In this document: piece after piece, positions 54,927-63,506 of the stretch | Layout: every line of letters begins with the position of its first letter | Numbering within the stretch: the first letter of the stretch is position 1 | Assembly (NCBI RefSeq): GCF_018829635.1 | Contig: NZ_JAHKKG010000002.1 | Span: 434,001-498,000, forward strand | DNA from: Paractinoplanes bogorensis | GTDB taxonomy: Bacteria; Actinomycetota; Actinomycetes; Mycobacteriales; Micromonosporaceae | Direction of reading: 5' to 3' | Length of the DNA stretch: 64,000 bases | Notes under the pieces: generated by a model | The model's input: the letters and a program-made list of their open reading frames with translations, nothing else | Databases searched by the model: none | Told to the model about the DNA's origin: nothing | Program-made: the position numbers and the translations under genes

Positions 54927-55211
54927 TCAGTGCTTCTGCAGGTAATCGATGAACGCGGCGCGTAGCAGCGGCTCGTTCTCTCCGTAACCGTGGCCCTCGA
55001 GCTCACGCCACAGGGCGACCGCCTCATCGACCGTCGGGCCGATCGAATTGGGCGCGCCGTCGAGCTGGGCCGCCTCGTCGGCGTCGGGCAGGTGCTTGAG
55101 GACCGACCAGAAGAAGCCGATGTCGCGCCGCTCCCGCGCCCGGTGGAAGGCGCGCTCCCGCAGCTCCTCGGTGGGCAGGGCGTCCAGCTCGGCGAAGCTC
55201 GGAGTGGTCAT
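54927..55211 (-). CDS. small soluble protein, unknown
   Basis: 94 aa, mostly helical and acidic (MTTPSFAELDALPTEELRER, DEAVALWRELEGHGYG). Conserved-looking small cytosolic protein of actinobacteria; no assigned function. It starts 17 bp after the stop of the upstream ABC-permease-like gene and is probably co-transcribed with it. Confidence 0.7.
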   Translation of the reverse strand: MTTPSFAELDALPTEELRERAFHRARERRDIGFFWSVLKHLPDADEAAQLDGAPNSIGPTVDEAVALWRELEGHGYGENEPLLRAAFIDYLQKH

Positions 55212-55228
55212 GATTCACAGCATAACGA

Positions 55229-56470
55229 TCAGCGGCTGGTGCCCCACGGCCCGGCGTCCCAGCGGTCGGCACGCGGGCTCGAGGTGGTCGACTGCCAGGT
55301 CTCGGGCAGGTCGGGCGACCAGCTGGCGGCGGCCGTGGTCGGCGCCGCGTTCCAGTCGGCCGGGCCGGCCACCGGCAGCGGCCGCCCGTACGTCTCGACG
55401 AGCCGGGTGACGACCAGTCCACCCGCGAAGACGCAGGCCGCGATCGCGAACAGCGCGATGTCGAAGTTGCGGCGGGCCGCGTAGTCGAGGAACAGCGTCA
55501 GCGCGGCGACCGCGAACAGGGTGCCGAACAGGCCGCCCCGCCGCCCGTAGGCGCTGGTGCCGGCGAGCAGGGCCAGGCCGATCGCGATGCCGGTCCACTC
55601 GAGGCCGGTGCCGGGCACGACCGGCGCGTCCGACTTCGCGGCGAAGAGCATGCCGGCGGCGACCGCGAAGACCGACGAGAGGATCAGCGAGCCGAGCACC
55701 GGGACGGCGACCGCCGCGCCCCGGCGCCGGGCCGGGTCGCCGGTCGGGCGCATGCGGCCCAGCCAGCGCCGGACCGGGGTGGCGGCGCCGAGGGCCCCGC
55801 CGAGTACGGCCAGCAGGGCGAACCCGCCGAACAGGAAGAACGCCTGGCCGGTCGGGTCGTAGGTGCCCTGGACGGCGACCGGGGCGACCCGCAGTTGGTC
55901 GAAGACGATCACGCCGAGGGCCGCGGCGAGCGTCGCCGCCCAGCCGGGGACGTGCAGCACGAGGATGAACATCGCGATCACGATGGCGCCGGCCACCGCG
56001 AAGACCAGCGCCGGGACCCCGGCTCGGAGCAGGCCCTGGTCGCCCTGCTCGGCGTACTGAAAAGAGGCGGCCAGGGCGATCGGGCCGAGAGCCAGGTTGG
56101 GCACGCCGGCCCGCAGGGTCAGCCCGGCCCCGAGGGTGAGCAGGCCGATCGCGGCGCCGGTGATGAGCAGCGTGTCGAGGGCCGGGCGGCGCAGGCTGTC
56201 GGGGTCGAGGCGCCAGAGCAGGAAGCCGATGGCGGCCGCCGCCACCAGCAGCACGACCTCCCAGCCGAGGTGGATGCCGAGGCGGTCGCGGCCGTCCTCG
56301 TCGGCCTCGGCCCGGCGCAGCACGTCGGCCGTGGTCTCGCCGACGGCGTCGAGCTCCTCGGCCCGCCGGCGCTGCTCGGCCGCGGCCAGGGTGTTGGCGC
56401 GGTAGGCCGCCGGATCGGTGGGAGTGGGCTCCTCGGTCTGCCGACGGTAGGTCGCCTCGTCGTACGCCAT
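55229..56470 (-). CDS. ABC-permease-like polytopic membrane protein
   Basis: 413 aa from ATG 56470 (MAYDEATYRRQTEEPTP). A cytosolic N-terminal helical part (about 70 residues) precedes nine or ten transmembrane helices resembling inner-membrane permeases of the branched-chain/ribose class (LTLGAGLTLRAGVPNLALGP, GTSAYGRRGGLFGTLFAVAA). A disordered C-terminal tail ends WDAGPWGTSR. No ATPase or binder is adjacent, so the substrate is unknown and it may not transport by itself. Confidence 0.72.
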   Translation of the reverse strand: MAYDEATYRRQTEEPTPTDPAAYRANTLAAAEQRRRAEELDAVGETTADVLRRAEADEDGRDRLGIHLGWEVVLLVAAAAIGFLLWRLDPDSLRRPALDTLLITGAAIGLLTLGAGLTLRAGVPNLALGPIALAASFQYAEQGDQGLLRAGVPALVFAVAGAIVIAMFILVLHVPGWAATLAAALGVIVFDQLRVAPVAVQGTYDPTGQAFFLFGGFALLAVLGGALGAATPVRRWLGRMRPTGDPARRRGAAVAVPVLGSLILSSVFAVAAGMLFAAKSDAPVVPGTGLEWTGIAIGLALLAGTSAYGRRGGLFGTLFAVAALTLFLDYAARRNFDIALFAIAACVFAGGLVVTRLVETYGRPLPVAGPADWNAAPTTAAASWSPDLPETWQSTTSSPRADRWDAGPWGTSR

Positions 56471-56595
56471 CGCCGTGCCTCCTCGTGTGCGTCCCCCGTG
56501 CGGTGAAAGACGCACGCCGATTTCCGCCGGGCGCGTGCCCGTACGCAGAGCATACGGATACGAGAGGTGCTCAGTTCAAGACCGAATGTAGGGGG

Positions 56596-57114
56596 TTAGA
56601 GCAAGCCCGTCGGGCGGTCCGAATCGTCAGCATCCTTGCTGTCCGGCTGCTCCGGAATGCGGCACGCCCGCTCCAACCACAGCGCGGCCCCGATCAGGGC
56701 GGCGGCCGTGATCACTCCGCCCACCGCGACCGGGATGTCGCTGTGTGCGGCCTCCGTCGGCTCCATCGCGAGCCAGGCCAGCAGCCCGGCCGAGAAGCCC
56801 ACCGAGATCGCCCCGACCAGCGAGGAGGCCTTGGCCAGGGCGACGTAGCGGGCGACGGCGAGCGCGTCGACCCGGGGCGCTCCCGGCTTGCGCTGGATGC
56901 GGGCGGCCGTGTTCTGCGCCAGCAGGCCCTCGGCCACCGCCAGCACGCCCAGCACGATCACCGGCGACCAGGGCAGGTCGGGCAGGTTGGAGTAGGAGAA
57001 GCTGAGCAGCAGCCAGCCCACGGCGGCCGCGGCGAGACCGGCCACGATCAGCACCGAGATGCTGGTCGGGCGCATCGAGGGGTCCGACTTCGGCGCCTGC
57101 GGGTTGCTGCTCAC
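56596..57114 (-). CDS. DUF3180 membrane protein
   Basis: 172 aa from GTG 57114, whose GTGA overlaps the folK stop. Four helices (SISVLIVAGLAAAAVGWLLL, WSPVIVLGVLAVAEGLL, SLVGAISVGFSAGLLAWLAM, VAVGGVITAAALIGAALWLE) and a charged tail. DUF3180 proteins follow folK throughout actinobacteria (Rv3605c), which hints at a link to folate or cell-envelope metabolism, but the role is unknown. Confidence 0.85.
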   Translation of the reverse strand: MSSNPQAPKSDPSMRPTSISVLIVAGLAAAAVGWLLLSFSYSNLPDLPWSPVIVLGVLAVAEGLLAQNTAARIQRKPGAPRVDALAVARYVALAKASSLVGAISVGFSAGLLAWLAMEPTEAAHSDIPVAVGGVITAAALIGAALWLERACRIPEQPDSKDADDSDRPTGLL

Positions 57115-57638
57115 GCCTTGAACTCTAGTGCGAGATCGGGCCGGGGGGTCATCGCGGCGAGGTCGTCGGCCAGACCGGGGACGGCGAGCAGATCGGTGAT
57201 CGGCGGATGCCCGGGCAGTTCGGCGGCGGGCTCGAGGTCGTGCCAGGGCCGCAGCACGAAGGCCCGCAGATGGGCCCGCGGGTGCGGCAGCGTCAGCTCG
57301 GGGTCGTCGCTGAGCACCGGCCGCCCGTCCGCGTCCCACACGGCGATCACGTCGACATCCAAGGTGCGCGGGCCGAACCGGCGCTCCGGGTCCCGCACCC
57401 GCTCGGCGTCGGCCTCGGCCCGGTGGGCGCGCTCGAGCCATTCGTACGGGCTCGCCTCGGGGTCCTCCACGATCAAGACCGCGTTCAGGTACGCCGGTTG
57501 GTCGGCATCACCCCACGGCGGTGTCTCGTAGACACCGGACACACGCTGGACGAAGGGGCTGAGCGCCCGGACCGCCTGTCGCAGGTGCTGTTCGCGGTCT
57601 CCGAGGTTGCTGCCCAGCGAGAGAAGCGCCCGGCTCAC
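57111..57638 (-). CDS. folK: 2-amino-4-hydroxy-6-hydroxymethyldihydropteridine pyrophosphokinase
   Basis: 175 aa, GTG start. It transfers pyrophosphate from ATP to hydroxymethyl-dihydropterin. SLGSNLGDREQHLRQAV, YETPPWGDADQPAYLNAVL, the RFGPRTLDVDVI motif (catalytic Asp pair) and LPHPRAHLRAFVL are all present. It overlaps folB (stop/start 4 bp) and the DUF3180 gene. Folate synthesis, cytosol. Confidence 0.96.
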   Translation of the reverse strand: MSRALLSLGSNLGDREQHLRQAVRALSPFVQRVSGVYETPPWGDADQPAYLNAVLIVEDPEASPYEWLERAHRAEADAERVRDPERRFGPRTLDVDVIAVWDADGRPVLSDDPELTLPHPRAHLRAFVLRPWHDLEPAAELPGHPPITDLLAVPGLADDLAAMTPRPDLALEFKA

Positions 57639-58015
57639 GCGCGACTCCGGCGCAGCGTGACGGCGACGTCGGCGAACTCGAGCGGGATCGGGGCCTGCGG
57701 CTTGTGGACGGTGACCTCGGCCGTGGAGACCCGCGGATCGGCCAGGCAGGCGTCGAGCAGACGGTCGGCCAGCGTCTCGATCAGGTTGACCGGCTCACCG
57801 CCGACGATCTCGGCCAGCCGGCCCGCGAGCTCGCCGTAGTGCACCGTGTCGGCCACGTCGTCGCTGGCCGCGGCCGGGGCGAGGTCGAGATCGAGGCGTA
57901 CGTCGATCACGAAATCCTGCCCCTGCTCGCGCTCGAAGTCGAAGACGCCGTGGTGGCCGCGCACGCGCAGCCCGGTCAGCGCGATCCGGCCGTCCATCTG
58001 CTCACTCCCGCTCAT
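57635..58015 (-). CDS. folB: dihydroneopterin aldolase
   Basis: 126 aa with IALTGLRVRGHHGVFDFERE at the N terminus, DVADTVHYGELAG and the C-terminal VTVHKPQAPIPLEFADVAVT. It cleaves dihydroneopterin in folate synthesis. It overlaps both folP and folK by 4 bp (operon folP-folB-folK-DUF3180). Confidence 0.95.
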   Translation of the reverse strand: MSGSEQMDGRIALTGLRVRGHHGVFDFEREQGQDFVIDVRLDLDLAPAAASDDVADTVHYGELAGRLAEIVGGEPVNLIETLADRLLDACLADPRVSTAEVTVHKPQAPIPLEFADVAVTLRRSRA

Positions 58016-58899
58016 TCATCCGCCTTCCTCGCCACCCTGGGTGACCCGGTCGCGCGCCAGACCGCGAGCGCGTCGACGGTGGCGGTCACGTCGTGCACGC
58101 GTACGCCCCAGGCCCCGGCGGCGACGGCGAGCACCGAGGTGGCCAGGGTGGCCGCCTCGCGCTCCTCGACCGGGCGTGGAGAGCCGTCCGGGCCCGCCAG
58201 CAGCCGGCCCAGGTAGGTCTTGCGGCTGGCCGCGAACATGACCGGGTAGCCGAGGCCGATCAGGACGTCGAGGTGGGCGCTGAGGGCCCAGTTGTGCTCG
58301 GCGGTCTTGGCGAAGCCCAGGCCCGGGTCGAGAATGATCTGTCCGGGGTCGACCCCGGCCGCGAGCGCCTCATCGACGCGGGCCAGGAGCTCGTCCCGTA
58401 CCTCGGAAACCACGTCCCGATACACGGCGAGCTCGGTCATAGTCCTCGAGTGCCCACGCCAGTGCATGAGGATCCAGGGGCACCCGGCCTCGGCGGCGAC
58501 GCCGGCCATGCCCCGGTCGGCGAGTCCACCCGAGACGTCGTTGATGGCCACCGCCCCGGCCTCGAGCGCGGCCCGGGCGACCGCCGCCCGCGTGGTGTCG
58601 ATGCTGAGCGGCACCCCGGCCCGGGCGAGTTCCCGGATCACCGGTACCACGCGGGCGATCTCGGTCTCGGAGTCGACCCGGCCGGCCCCGGGGCGGGTCG
58701 ACTCACCCCCGACGTCCACGATGTTCGCACCTGCGCGGTAGAGCTCGATGCCATGCTCTACCGCGGCCGCCACGTCCGTGTATCGGCCGCCGTCCGAGAA
58801 GGAATCCGGGGTGACGTTGAGAATGCCCATCACGACCGGGTGATCCACATGCATCAACGCGCGGCCCGCGACCTGCGCATCCGTCGGCTCCGTCGTCAC
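58012..58899 (-). CDS. folP: dihydropteroate synthase
   Basis: 295 aa from GTG 58899 (VTTEPTDAQVAG); TACCCT plus 6 nt precedes it (leaderless). A longer in-frame start (58932) is less likely. The signature motifs are VMGILNVTPDSFSDGGRY, GGESTRPGA, SIDTTRAAVA, AINDVSGG, ILDPGLGFAKT and FAASRKTYLG. It makes dihydropteroate and is the sulfonamide target. In M. tuberculosis folE and ftsH come next; here the T4SS-like operon starts instead, divergently. Confidence 0.96.
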   Translation of the reverse strand: MTTEPTDAQVAGRALMHVDHPVVMGILNVTPDSFSDGGRYTDVAAAVEHGIELYRAGANIVDVGGESTRPGAGRVDSETEIARVVPVIRELARAGVPLSIDTTRAAVARAALEAGAVAINDVSGGLADRGMAGVAAEAGCPWILMHWRGHSRTMTELAVYRDVVSEVRDELLARVDEALAAGVDPGQIILDPGLGFAKTAEHNWALSAHLDVLIGLGYPVMFAASRKTYLGRLLAGPDGSPRPVEEREAATLATSVLAVAAGAWGVRVHDVTATVDALAVWRATGSPRVARKADE

Positions 58900-59070
58900 C
58901 GCACGAGGGTACGGCGGGCGGGGTTGTCGCACGTGCGTACGATGGCCGGTAACTCATTTTCACGCACGCCATCACCTTGCGTAACGTTTCGGACGCTTGT
59001 AGCCAAGAAGTACGGGCCGTACTCTTCGGAACTGGGCATCATTTGTAGGAACCGGAGAGAGCAGACGAGC

Positions 59071-59199
59071 ATGGCTGTGCCCGAACGGCTCACTCGACGC
59101 GCAGGGTGGGAAGTAGCACGATATGGGCGGTGCCGTGAGGCTTCACCACTGCAGCGTGCCCGGAACCCCCTAGCCGGGCACGGGGAGGTTTACCAATGA
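59071..59199 (+). CDS. 42-aa leader ORF, coupled to the pilin-like gene
   Basis: ATG 59071 has a GGAGAGAG site about 10 nt upstream. It encodes MAVPERLTRRAGWEVARY and a basic remainder, 42 residues in all, and its TGA overlaps the next ATG (59196) as ATGA. No homology can be judged. It is either a small first gene of the operon or a translated leader that controls entry to the next gene. Confidence 0.4.
   Translation: MAVPERLTRRAGWEVARYGRCREASPLQRARNPLAGHGEVYQ
59156..59188 (+). promoter_or_regulatory. hairpin directly upstream of the pilin-like gene's ribosome site
   Basis: GTGCCCGG (59156-59163) pairs with CCGGGCAC (59174-59181), 8 bp with a 10-nt loop, and is followed at once by GGGGAGG (59182-59188) 7 nt before ATG 59196. 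The whole structure lies within the 42-codon ORF, so its translation would open the stem. Confidence 0.45.
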
Positions 59200-59489
59200 T
59201 CGCCACTGAGCTCGTCACGCAGGCCGCGGCCGCGCTTCAGCAGGCCACACTCGCCGCGCCCGAACCCAAGGGCATCAACACCGAAGGCATCGTCACCTTC
59301 TTCGCCAGCAACATCGCACCGATCCTGCTCGCGGTGCTCGGCGTGATCTTCATCGGACGGGCCAGCCGCGGTGAGATCTCGAAGGTCCTGACCAGTTCGG
59401 CCATCGCCATCGTGGGTCTGGCGTTCATCGCCGGAGCCGCGACCCTGTTCTTCGTCGGCGACGCGCTGATCAAGCTGATCTTCAACTGA
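59196..59489 (+). CDS. VirB2/TrbC-like pilin subunit candidate
   Basis: 97 aa. An Ala/Gln-rich N-terminal segment (about 25 residues) precedes two hydrophobic helices (FASNIAPILLAVLGVIFIGR and SSAIAIVGLAFIAGAATLFFV) joined by a short charged loop RASRGEISKVL. Size and two-helix hairpin layout match VirB2/TrbC pilins of type IV secretion systems. The GGGGAGG ribosome site is strong. It is first of the VirB2-3-4-6-like order; no identity beyond shape can be claimed. Confidence 0.62.
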   Translation: MIATELVTQAAAALQQATLAAPEPKGINTEGIVTFFASNIAPILLAVLGVIFIGRASRGEISKVLTSSAIAIVGLAFIAGAATLFFVGDALIKLIFN

Positions 59490-59490
59490 G

Positions 59491-59853
59491 ATGCGGCTTC
59501 GTACCGACGACGACATCTACCGGGCGCGCCTGGTCTATCTGGGCCCGCCGGGATACACCCTGCCCATCCACCTGCCGTACGCGCAGTACGGCATGTTCGT
59601 GGCACTGGTGCCGTTGTTCATGTTCCTGCACTACCTGATGACCTTCGAGTTCGATCCGTTCCCGGCCTGGGAGATCGCGCTCGCCATGGTCACCACGTCC
59701 TACGTGTTCCGCCATGTCGACCCCGACCGTCCGGCCCGGGTCGTCATCCGGACCGCCCTCACCGACTGGCGCCGCACCCGCGAGCCGGCGGTCGAGCGCC
59801 GCGATCCGAGACTTGTCGCCACTCGCATCCGGGTTCGGGAGGAGTTGGTATGA
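59491..59853 (+). CDS. VirB3/PrgI-like membrane protein candidate
   Basis: 120 aa, starting 1 bp after the previous stop. A short cytosolic N terminus, then two adjacent helices (about residues 32-50 and 58-75: MFVALVPLFMFLHYLM, WEIALAMVTTSYVF) and a basic C-terminal tail (DWRRTREPAVERRDPR). This is the shape of VirB3 or PrgI proteins, which are always encoded directly before VirB4. The stop overlaps a 13-codon ORF. Confidence 0.6.
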   Translation: MRLRTDDDIYRARLVYLGPPGYTLPIHLPYAQYGMFVALVPLFMFLHYLMTFEFDPFPAWEIALAMVTTSYVFRHVDPDRPARVVIRTALTDWRRTREPAVERRDPRLVATRIRVREELV

Positions 59854-59891
59854 CCAGTTCCATCGCGCACTCCCACGAGGCCGGCGCATGA
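59850..59891 (+). CDS. 13-codon micro-ORF bridging VirB3-like and VirB4-like genes
   Basis: ATG 59850 overlaps the previous stop (ATGA), its own TGA (59889-59891) overlaps the VirB4-like start ATG 59888 (ATGA). It would encode MTSSIAHSHEAGA. The strongest ribosome site here, GGGAGGAG (59837-59844), is 5 nt before it, and the VirB4-like start has only a weak GAGG of its own, so this ORF is probably translated and delivers ribosomes to virB4. Confidence 0.45.
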   Translation: MTSSIAHSHEAGA

Positions 59892-62800
59892 CCGGACCGT
59901 TTCCGCACGGGCATCCCCGCGCGGATGCCGACACCCAGGGCAGGCAGAGTAACGGAGTGCGCTCGAACGGCTACCCTCCGGCTGACTCGGGGGAAGAAGA
60001 GGTCGTGGCCGCTCCGGGGCACGGCGCGGTCGGGGTGTTCCAGTCGCCCCAGCCCGTACGTCCGCGTAGCGGGCCGGTCGACACCACGCTCGACATCGAC
60101 TCCCCCTTCCTCGACCTGTTCGGCGGGGCGGCGCCACCGACGCCGGTCTCGTCGACTCCGGCGAGTGATTCCGCGGCTTCCGAGCCGTCCGACCTCGACT
60201 TCGACTTCGGGTTCGATTTCGACGATCGGCCGACCGTGGTGCCGCCGTCGTCCGCGCCCCCGTCGTCTACTTTGCCTGCGGCGCCTTCCGAGATTCTTCC
60301 CGTACGCCCGGAGCCGGTCGAGCTTCCGCTGGAGGCACCCGCTCCGACGCCGGTTTCCTCGGCTCCCGCGCCCACGCCGGTCTCCTCGGCGCCCGCTCCT
60401 ACGCCGCTCTCCTCGGCACCCACTCCAGTGCCGGTCGACGAGCCGCCCGTTGCGGGGCCGCCCGCTCCGGCGCCGCGCGTGCCCGATCCCGACTTCGACG
60501 ACGGCCCGGACGGCGCCTGGGGCACGCCCGAGCCGTTCAGCCGCGCGCCGATCGGACCCAAGGCCGACTTCTACCAGGAGACAGGTGCTCCCGCGGCCGA
60601 GCCCGGCTTCGACGAGTGGCCCGACTTCGACAACTGGCCGTCGACGCCGCAGGTGGGCTCCGCGTCCGCCCCGCCGGCCGCCCCGGTGGCCGAGACACCG
60701 GTGTCGACGCCGCCGCTGTGGCAGACCGTCGGGAACCAGGCACGACCGCCGCAGGCGGGACCCGTGGAGGCGTACGGGAAACCGCTTGAAGAAATGCCGA
60801 CCGAGGCCGCCCTGCCGGTGCCGGCAACGGAGAAGGCGCCGGCCCGCCGCAAGGAGAAGTCTCCGGCCCGGCGCAAGAAGGAGAATCTGCCGGCCCGGGC
60901 CGACAAGCTCAAGCAGCCCAAGCCGGTGCAGCTGCGGCCGAACAAGCTGAAGTTCAACGACCGTGACCCGGTCATGGAGCTGGAGATCAGCGAGATCGCC
61001 GGCCACCTGACCTTCACCCAGAGCACCGTCACAGCTTGGTACTACCTGCCGGAGGTGCGCTGGGCGTTCCGGCCCGACGCCGAGCGTGAGGCGCTGCTCA
61101 GCGCGATCTCCGAGCAGTACGCCGGGCTGGCCGGTTTCCGCTTGCACCTGCGTCGCACCAACCGGCCGTTCCCGGCCGACGAATGGGCACGCACGGTCGA
61201 CTCGTTCACCGCCAAACCGCTTCCCGACGTACGCGGTGGCACCTCCTGGTCGGATCACCTCGTCGCCGCCCAGCGGCACCTGCTGTCGGTCAACCACGCC
61301 GAGGGCCAGACCTATCTGGGCGTGACGTTCGCGCGGCGCTCGCTCGGCGACACCTTCTCCGAACGCATCCTGCGGATGTTCGGCAAGGGCACCTCGGACG
61401 GCGAACGGCGCAAGCTCAACCGGGCCGTCGAACAGTTCGACGAGGTGCTCAACGCGTTCGGCATGCGGGGCCGGCGGGTCAACCCGCAGGAACTGGAATG
61501 GCTGCTGTTCCGCTCGGTCGCGCTGTGCATGGCGCCGCCCGGACCGCTCAGCCCGGTCACCAACGGGCAGTGGGACACCGGCGACCTGCTCGCGCTGACC
61601 GAGCAGGTGGAGCGCTACCGGACCCCGTACGGGTCGACGGTCAAACTGGTCAACCGGATGACCGGCGAGGAAAGGCACGTCGCCGTCCTGTCCGTCGGCC
61701 GGATGGAACCGCTCGAGATCCCCGAGAAGCACGAGCCGTGGATGCACTTCCACGAGCGGCTGCCGTGGCCGATGGAGATCTCGTCCCGGATCGACATCCT
61801 CGGGTCGGGCAGTTCGTTCAAGAACCTCGAGCACCGGCTCCGGATGATCCGCTCGCAGCAGCTCGACTACGCCGAGCACGGCATCGACGCCCCGCCCGAA
61901 CTGGAACGCCTGGCCAAGCGGGCGCTGGTGATCGGCGACGAGATGACCACCGGCCTCCCCGTCGAGTCGGCCCGCGCGCACGGCTGGCACCGGATCGCGG
62001 TCGGCGGCGCGACCCGCGAGGAATGCCTGGAGCGGGCCCGGCGCCTGATCCAGCTCTATTCGCGTGAACTGCGCATCTCGCTGCAGCACCCGAAGAACCA
62101 GGATCAACTGGCGCGCGAGTTCATTCCGGGTGAGCCGATCGCCAACACCGGTTACGTACGCCGAATGCCGGTGAAACTGCTGGCGGCGGCGCTGCCTCAA
62201 GCCGCTTCCACGGTGGGCGACCGGCGTGGTGACCTGATCGGGCGTACGGCGGGAACTTGTCGTCGTCCGGTCTTCCTCGACCTGCACTTCCCGATGGAGG
62301 TGCGCGAACGCTCCGGCCTCGGCGTCTTCGTGGCCGAGCCCGGCGGTGGCAAGTCGACGCTGATGGGCGCGCTGGGCTACCTGAACGCCCGCCGTGGCGT
62401 GCAGGTGACGCTGCTCGACCCGTCGGGACCGCTGGCCCGGCTGTGCCAGATGCCGGAGCTGCGCCCGTACTCCCGGGTGCTCAACCTGACCGGTTCGGAA
62501 CAGGGCACGCTGGCGCCGTACGCGTTGATCCCGACCCCGGTCCGCTCCGAGTTCGCCACCGGGCCGGGCGGCGACCGCGAATACGAGATCGCCGTCTCCA
62601 ATGCCCGGGCCGAGCGCCGCATGCTGGTGCAGGACATCTGCTCGATGCTGGTGCCGCCCCAGGTGGCCAAGGAGGCGTCGACGGCGACCCTGCTGCGCCA
62701 CGCCGTACGGCAGGTGCCGGCCGAAGAGACGTCCACTCTCGACGACGTCGTACGCACCCTGCAAGGCCTCGACGACGACGAGGGACGCGAGCTCGCCAAC

Positions 62801-63505
62801 CTGCTGCTGGACACGGCCGAGATGCCGCTGGCGCTGCTGTTCTTCGGCTCGCCACCCCAGCACCTGCTCGGCGCCGACGCGGCCCTCACCGTGATCACGA
62901 TGGCCGGCCTGCGCCTGCCCGACCTCAAGATCGAGCGCGAGTACTGGTCGGCCGAGGAATCCCTCGCCCTGCCGATGCTGCACACGGCCCACCGGCTCGC
63001 GGTGCGGCGCTGCTACGGCGGCTCGATGTCGTCGCGCAAGATGGTCGGGCTCGACGAGGCCCACTTCATGGAGGGCTGGCGGTCCGGGCGCTCGTTCCTG
63101 GTGCGCCTCGCCCGCGACTCCCGCAAGTGGAACCTGGCGGCGCTGGTGGCCTCGCAGAACCCGCGCGACATCCTCGGCCTCGACGTGCAAAACCTGGTGT
63201 CGACGGTCTTCGTCGGGCGCATCGCGGAAGACCAGGAAATCGCGTCCGAAGCCCTGCGGCTCCTGCGGGTGCCGGTACACGACGGGTACGAGGCGACGCT
63301 GGCCTCGCTGTCCCAGGTCGACACGTCCTCGCAGTCGCGGCTCGGGTTCCGTGAGTTCGTGATGCGCGACGTCGATGGTCGCGTCCAGAAAGTACGTGTG
63401 GACGTGTCGTACGTTGAAGGTCTGCTGGAGCACCTCGACACGACGCCTACGGCTGCCAAGGCGGCTCCGGCGATTCCGATGTCGCCGTCCGACCTGGAGG
63501 TTTGA
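59888..63505 (+). CDS. VirB4-like conjugation/secretion ATPase with Pro-rich N-terminal extension
   Basis: 1205 aa from ATG 59888. The first about 340 residues are disordered, rich in Pro/Ser/Asp, with repeated APTPVSSAP units near residues 155-180 and a basic RRK/KP segment about 310-350. The conserved part (about 350-1205) ends in a RecA-like ATPase with Walker A GGGKST at 819-824 in VAEPGGGKSTLMGALG, Walker B MVGLDEAHF at 1052-1060 (Asp1056-Glu1057), and a sensor SQNPRD at 1089-1094. These mark VirB4/TraC-type ATPases that energise type IV secretion at the membrane. Its neighbours (two small 2-TM genes before, a polytopic candidate after) fit. Confidence 0.82.
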   Translation: MTGPFPHGHPRADADTQGRQSNGVRSNGYPPADSGEEEVVAAPGHGAVGVFQSPQPVRPRSGPVDTTLDIDSPFLDLFGGAAPPTPVSSTPASDSAASEPSDLDFDFGFDFDDRPTVVPPSSAPPSSTLPAAPSEILPVRPEPVELPLEAPAPTPVSSAPAPTPVSSAPAPTPLSSAPTPVPVDEPPVAGPPAPAPRVPDPDFDDGPDGAWGTPEPFSRAPIGPKADFYQETGAPAAEPGFDEWPDFDNWPSTPQVGSASAPPAAPVAETPVSTPPLWQTVGNQARPPQAGPVEAYGKPLEEMPTEAALPVPATEKAPARRKEKSPARRKKENLPARADKLKQPKPVQLRPNKLKFNDRDPVMELEISEIAGHLTFTQSTVTAWYYLPEVRWAFRPDAEREALLSAISEQYAGLAGFRLHLRRTNRPFPADEWARTVDSFTAKPLPDVRGGTSWSDHLVAAQRHLLSVNHAEGQTYLGVTFARRSLGDTFSERILRMFGKGTSDGERRKLNRAVEQFDEVLNAFGMRGRRVNPQELEWLLFRSVALCMAPPGPLSPVTNGQWDTGDLLALTEQVERYRTPYGSTVKLVNRMTGEERHVAVLSVGRMEPLEIPEKHEPWMHFHERLPWPMEISSRIDILGSGSSFKNLEHRLRMIRSQQLDYAEHGIDAPPELERLAKRALVIGDEMTTGLPVESARAHGWHRIAVGGATREECLERARRLIQLYSRELRISLQHPKNQDQLAREFIPGEPIANTGYVRRMPVKLLAAALPQAASTVGDRRGDLIGRTAGTCRRPVFLDLHFPMEVRERSGLGVFVAEPGGGKSTLMGALGYLNARRGVQVTLLDPSGPLARLCQMPELRPYSRVLNLTGSEQGTLAPYALIPTPVRSEFATGPGGDREYEIAVSNARAERRMLVQDICSMLVPPQVAKEASTATLLRHAVRQVPAEETSTLDDVVRTLQGLDDDEGRELANLLLDTAEMPLALLFFGSPPQHLLGADAALTVITMAGLRLPDLKIEREYWSAEESLALPMLHTAHRLAVRRCYGGSMSSRKMVGLDEAHFMEGWRSGRSFLVRLARDSRKWNLAALVASQNPRDILGLDVQNLVSTVFVGRIAEDQEIASEALRLLRVPVHDGYEATLASLSQVDTSSQSRLGFREFVMRDVDGRVQKVRVDVSYVEGLLEHLDTTPTAAKAAPAIPMSPSDLEV

Positions 63506-63506
63506 G

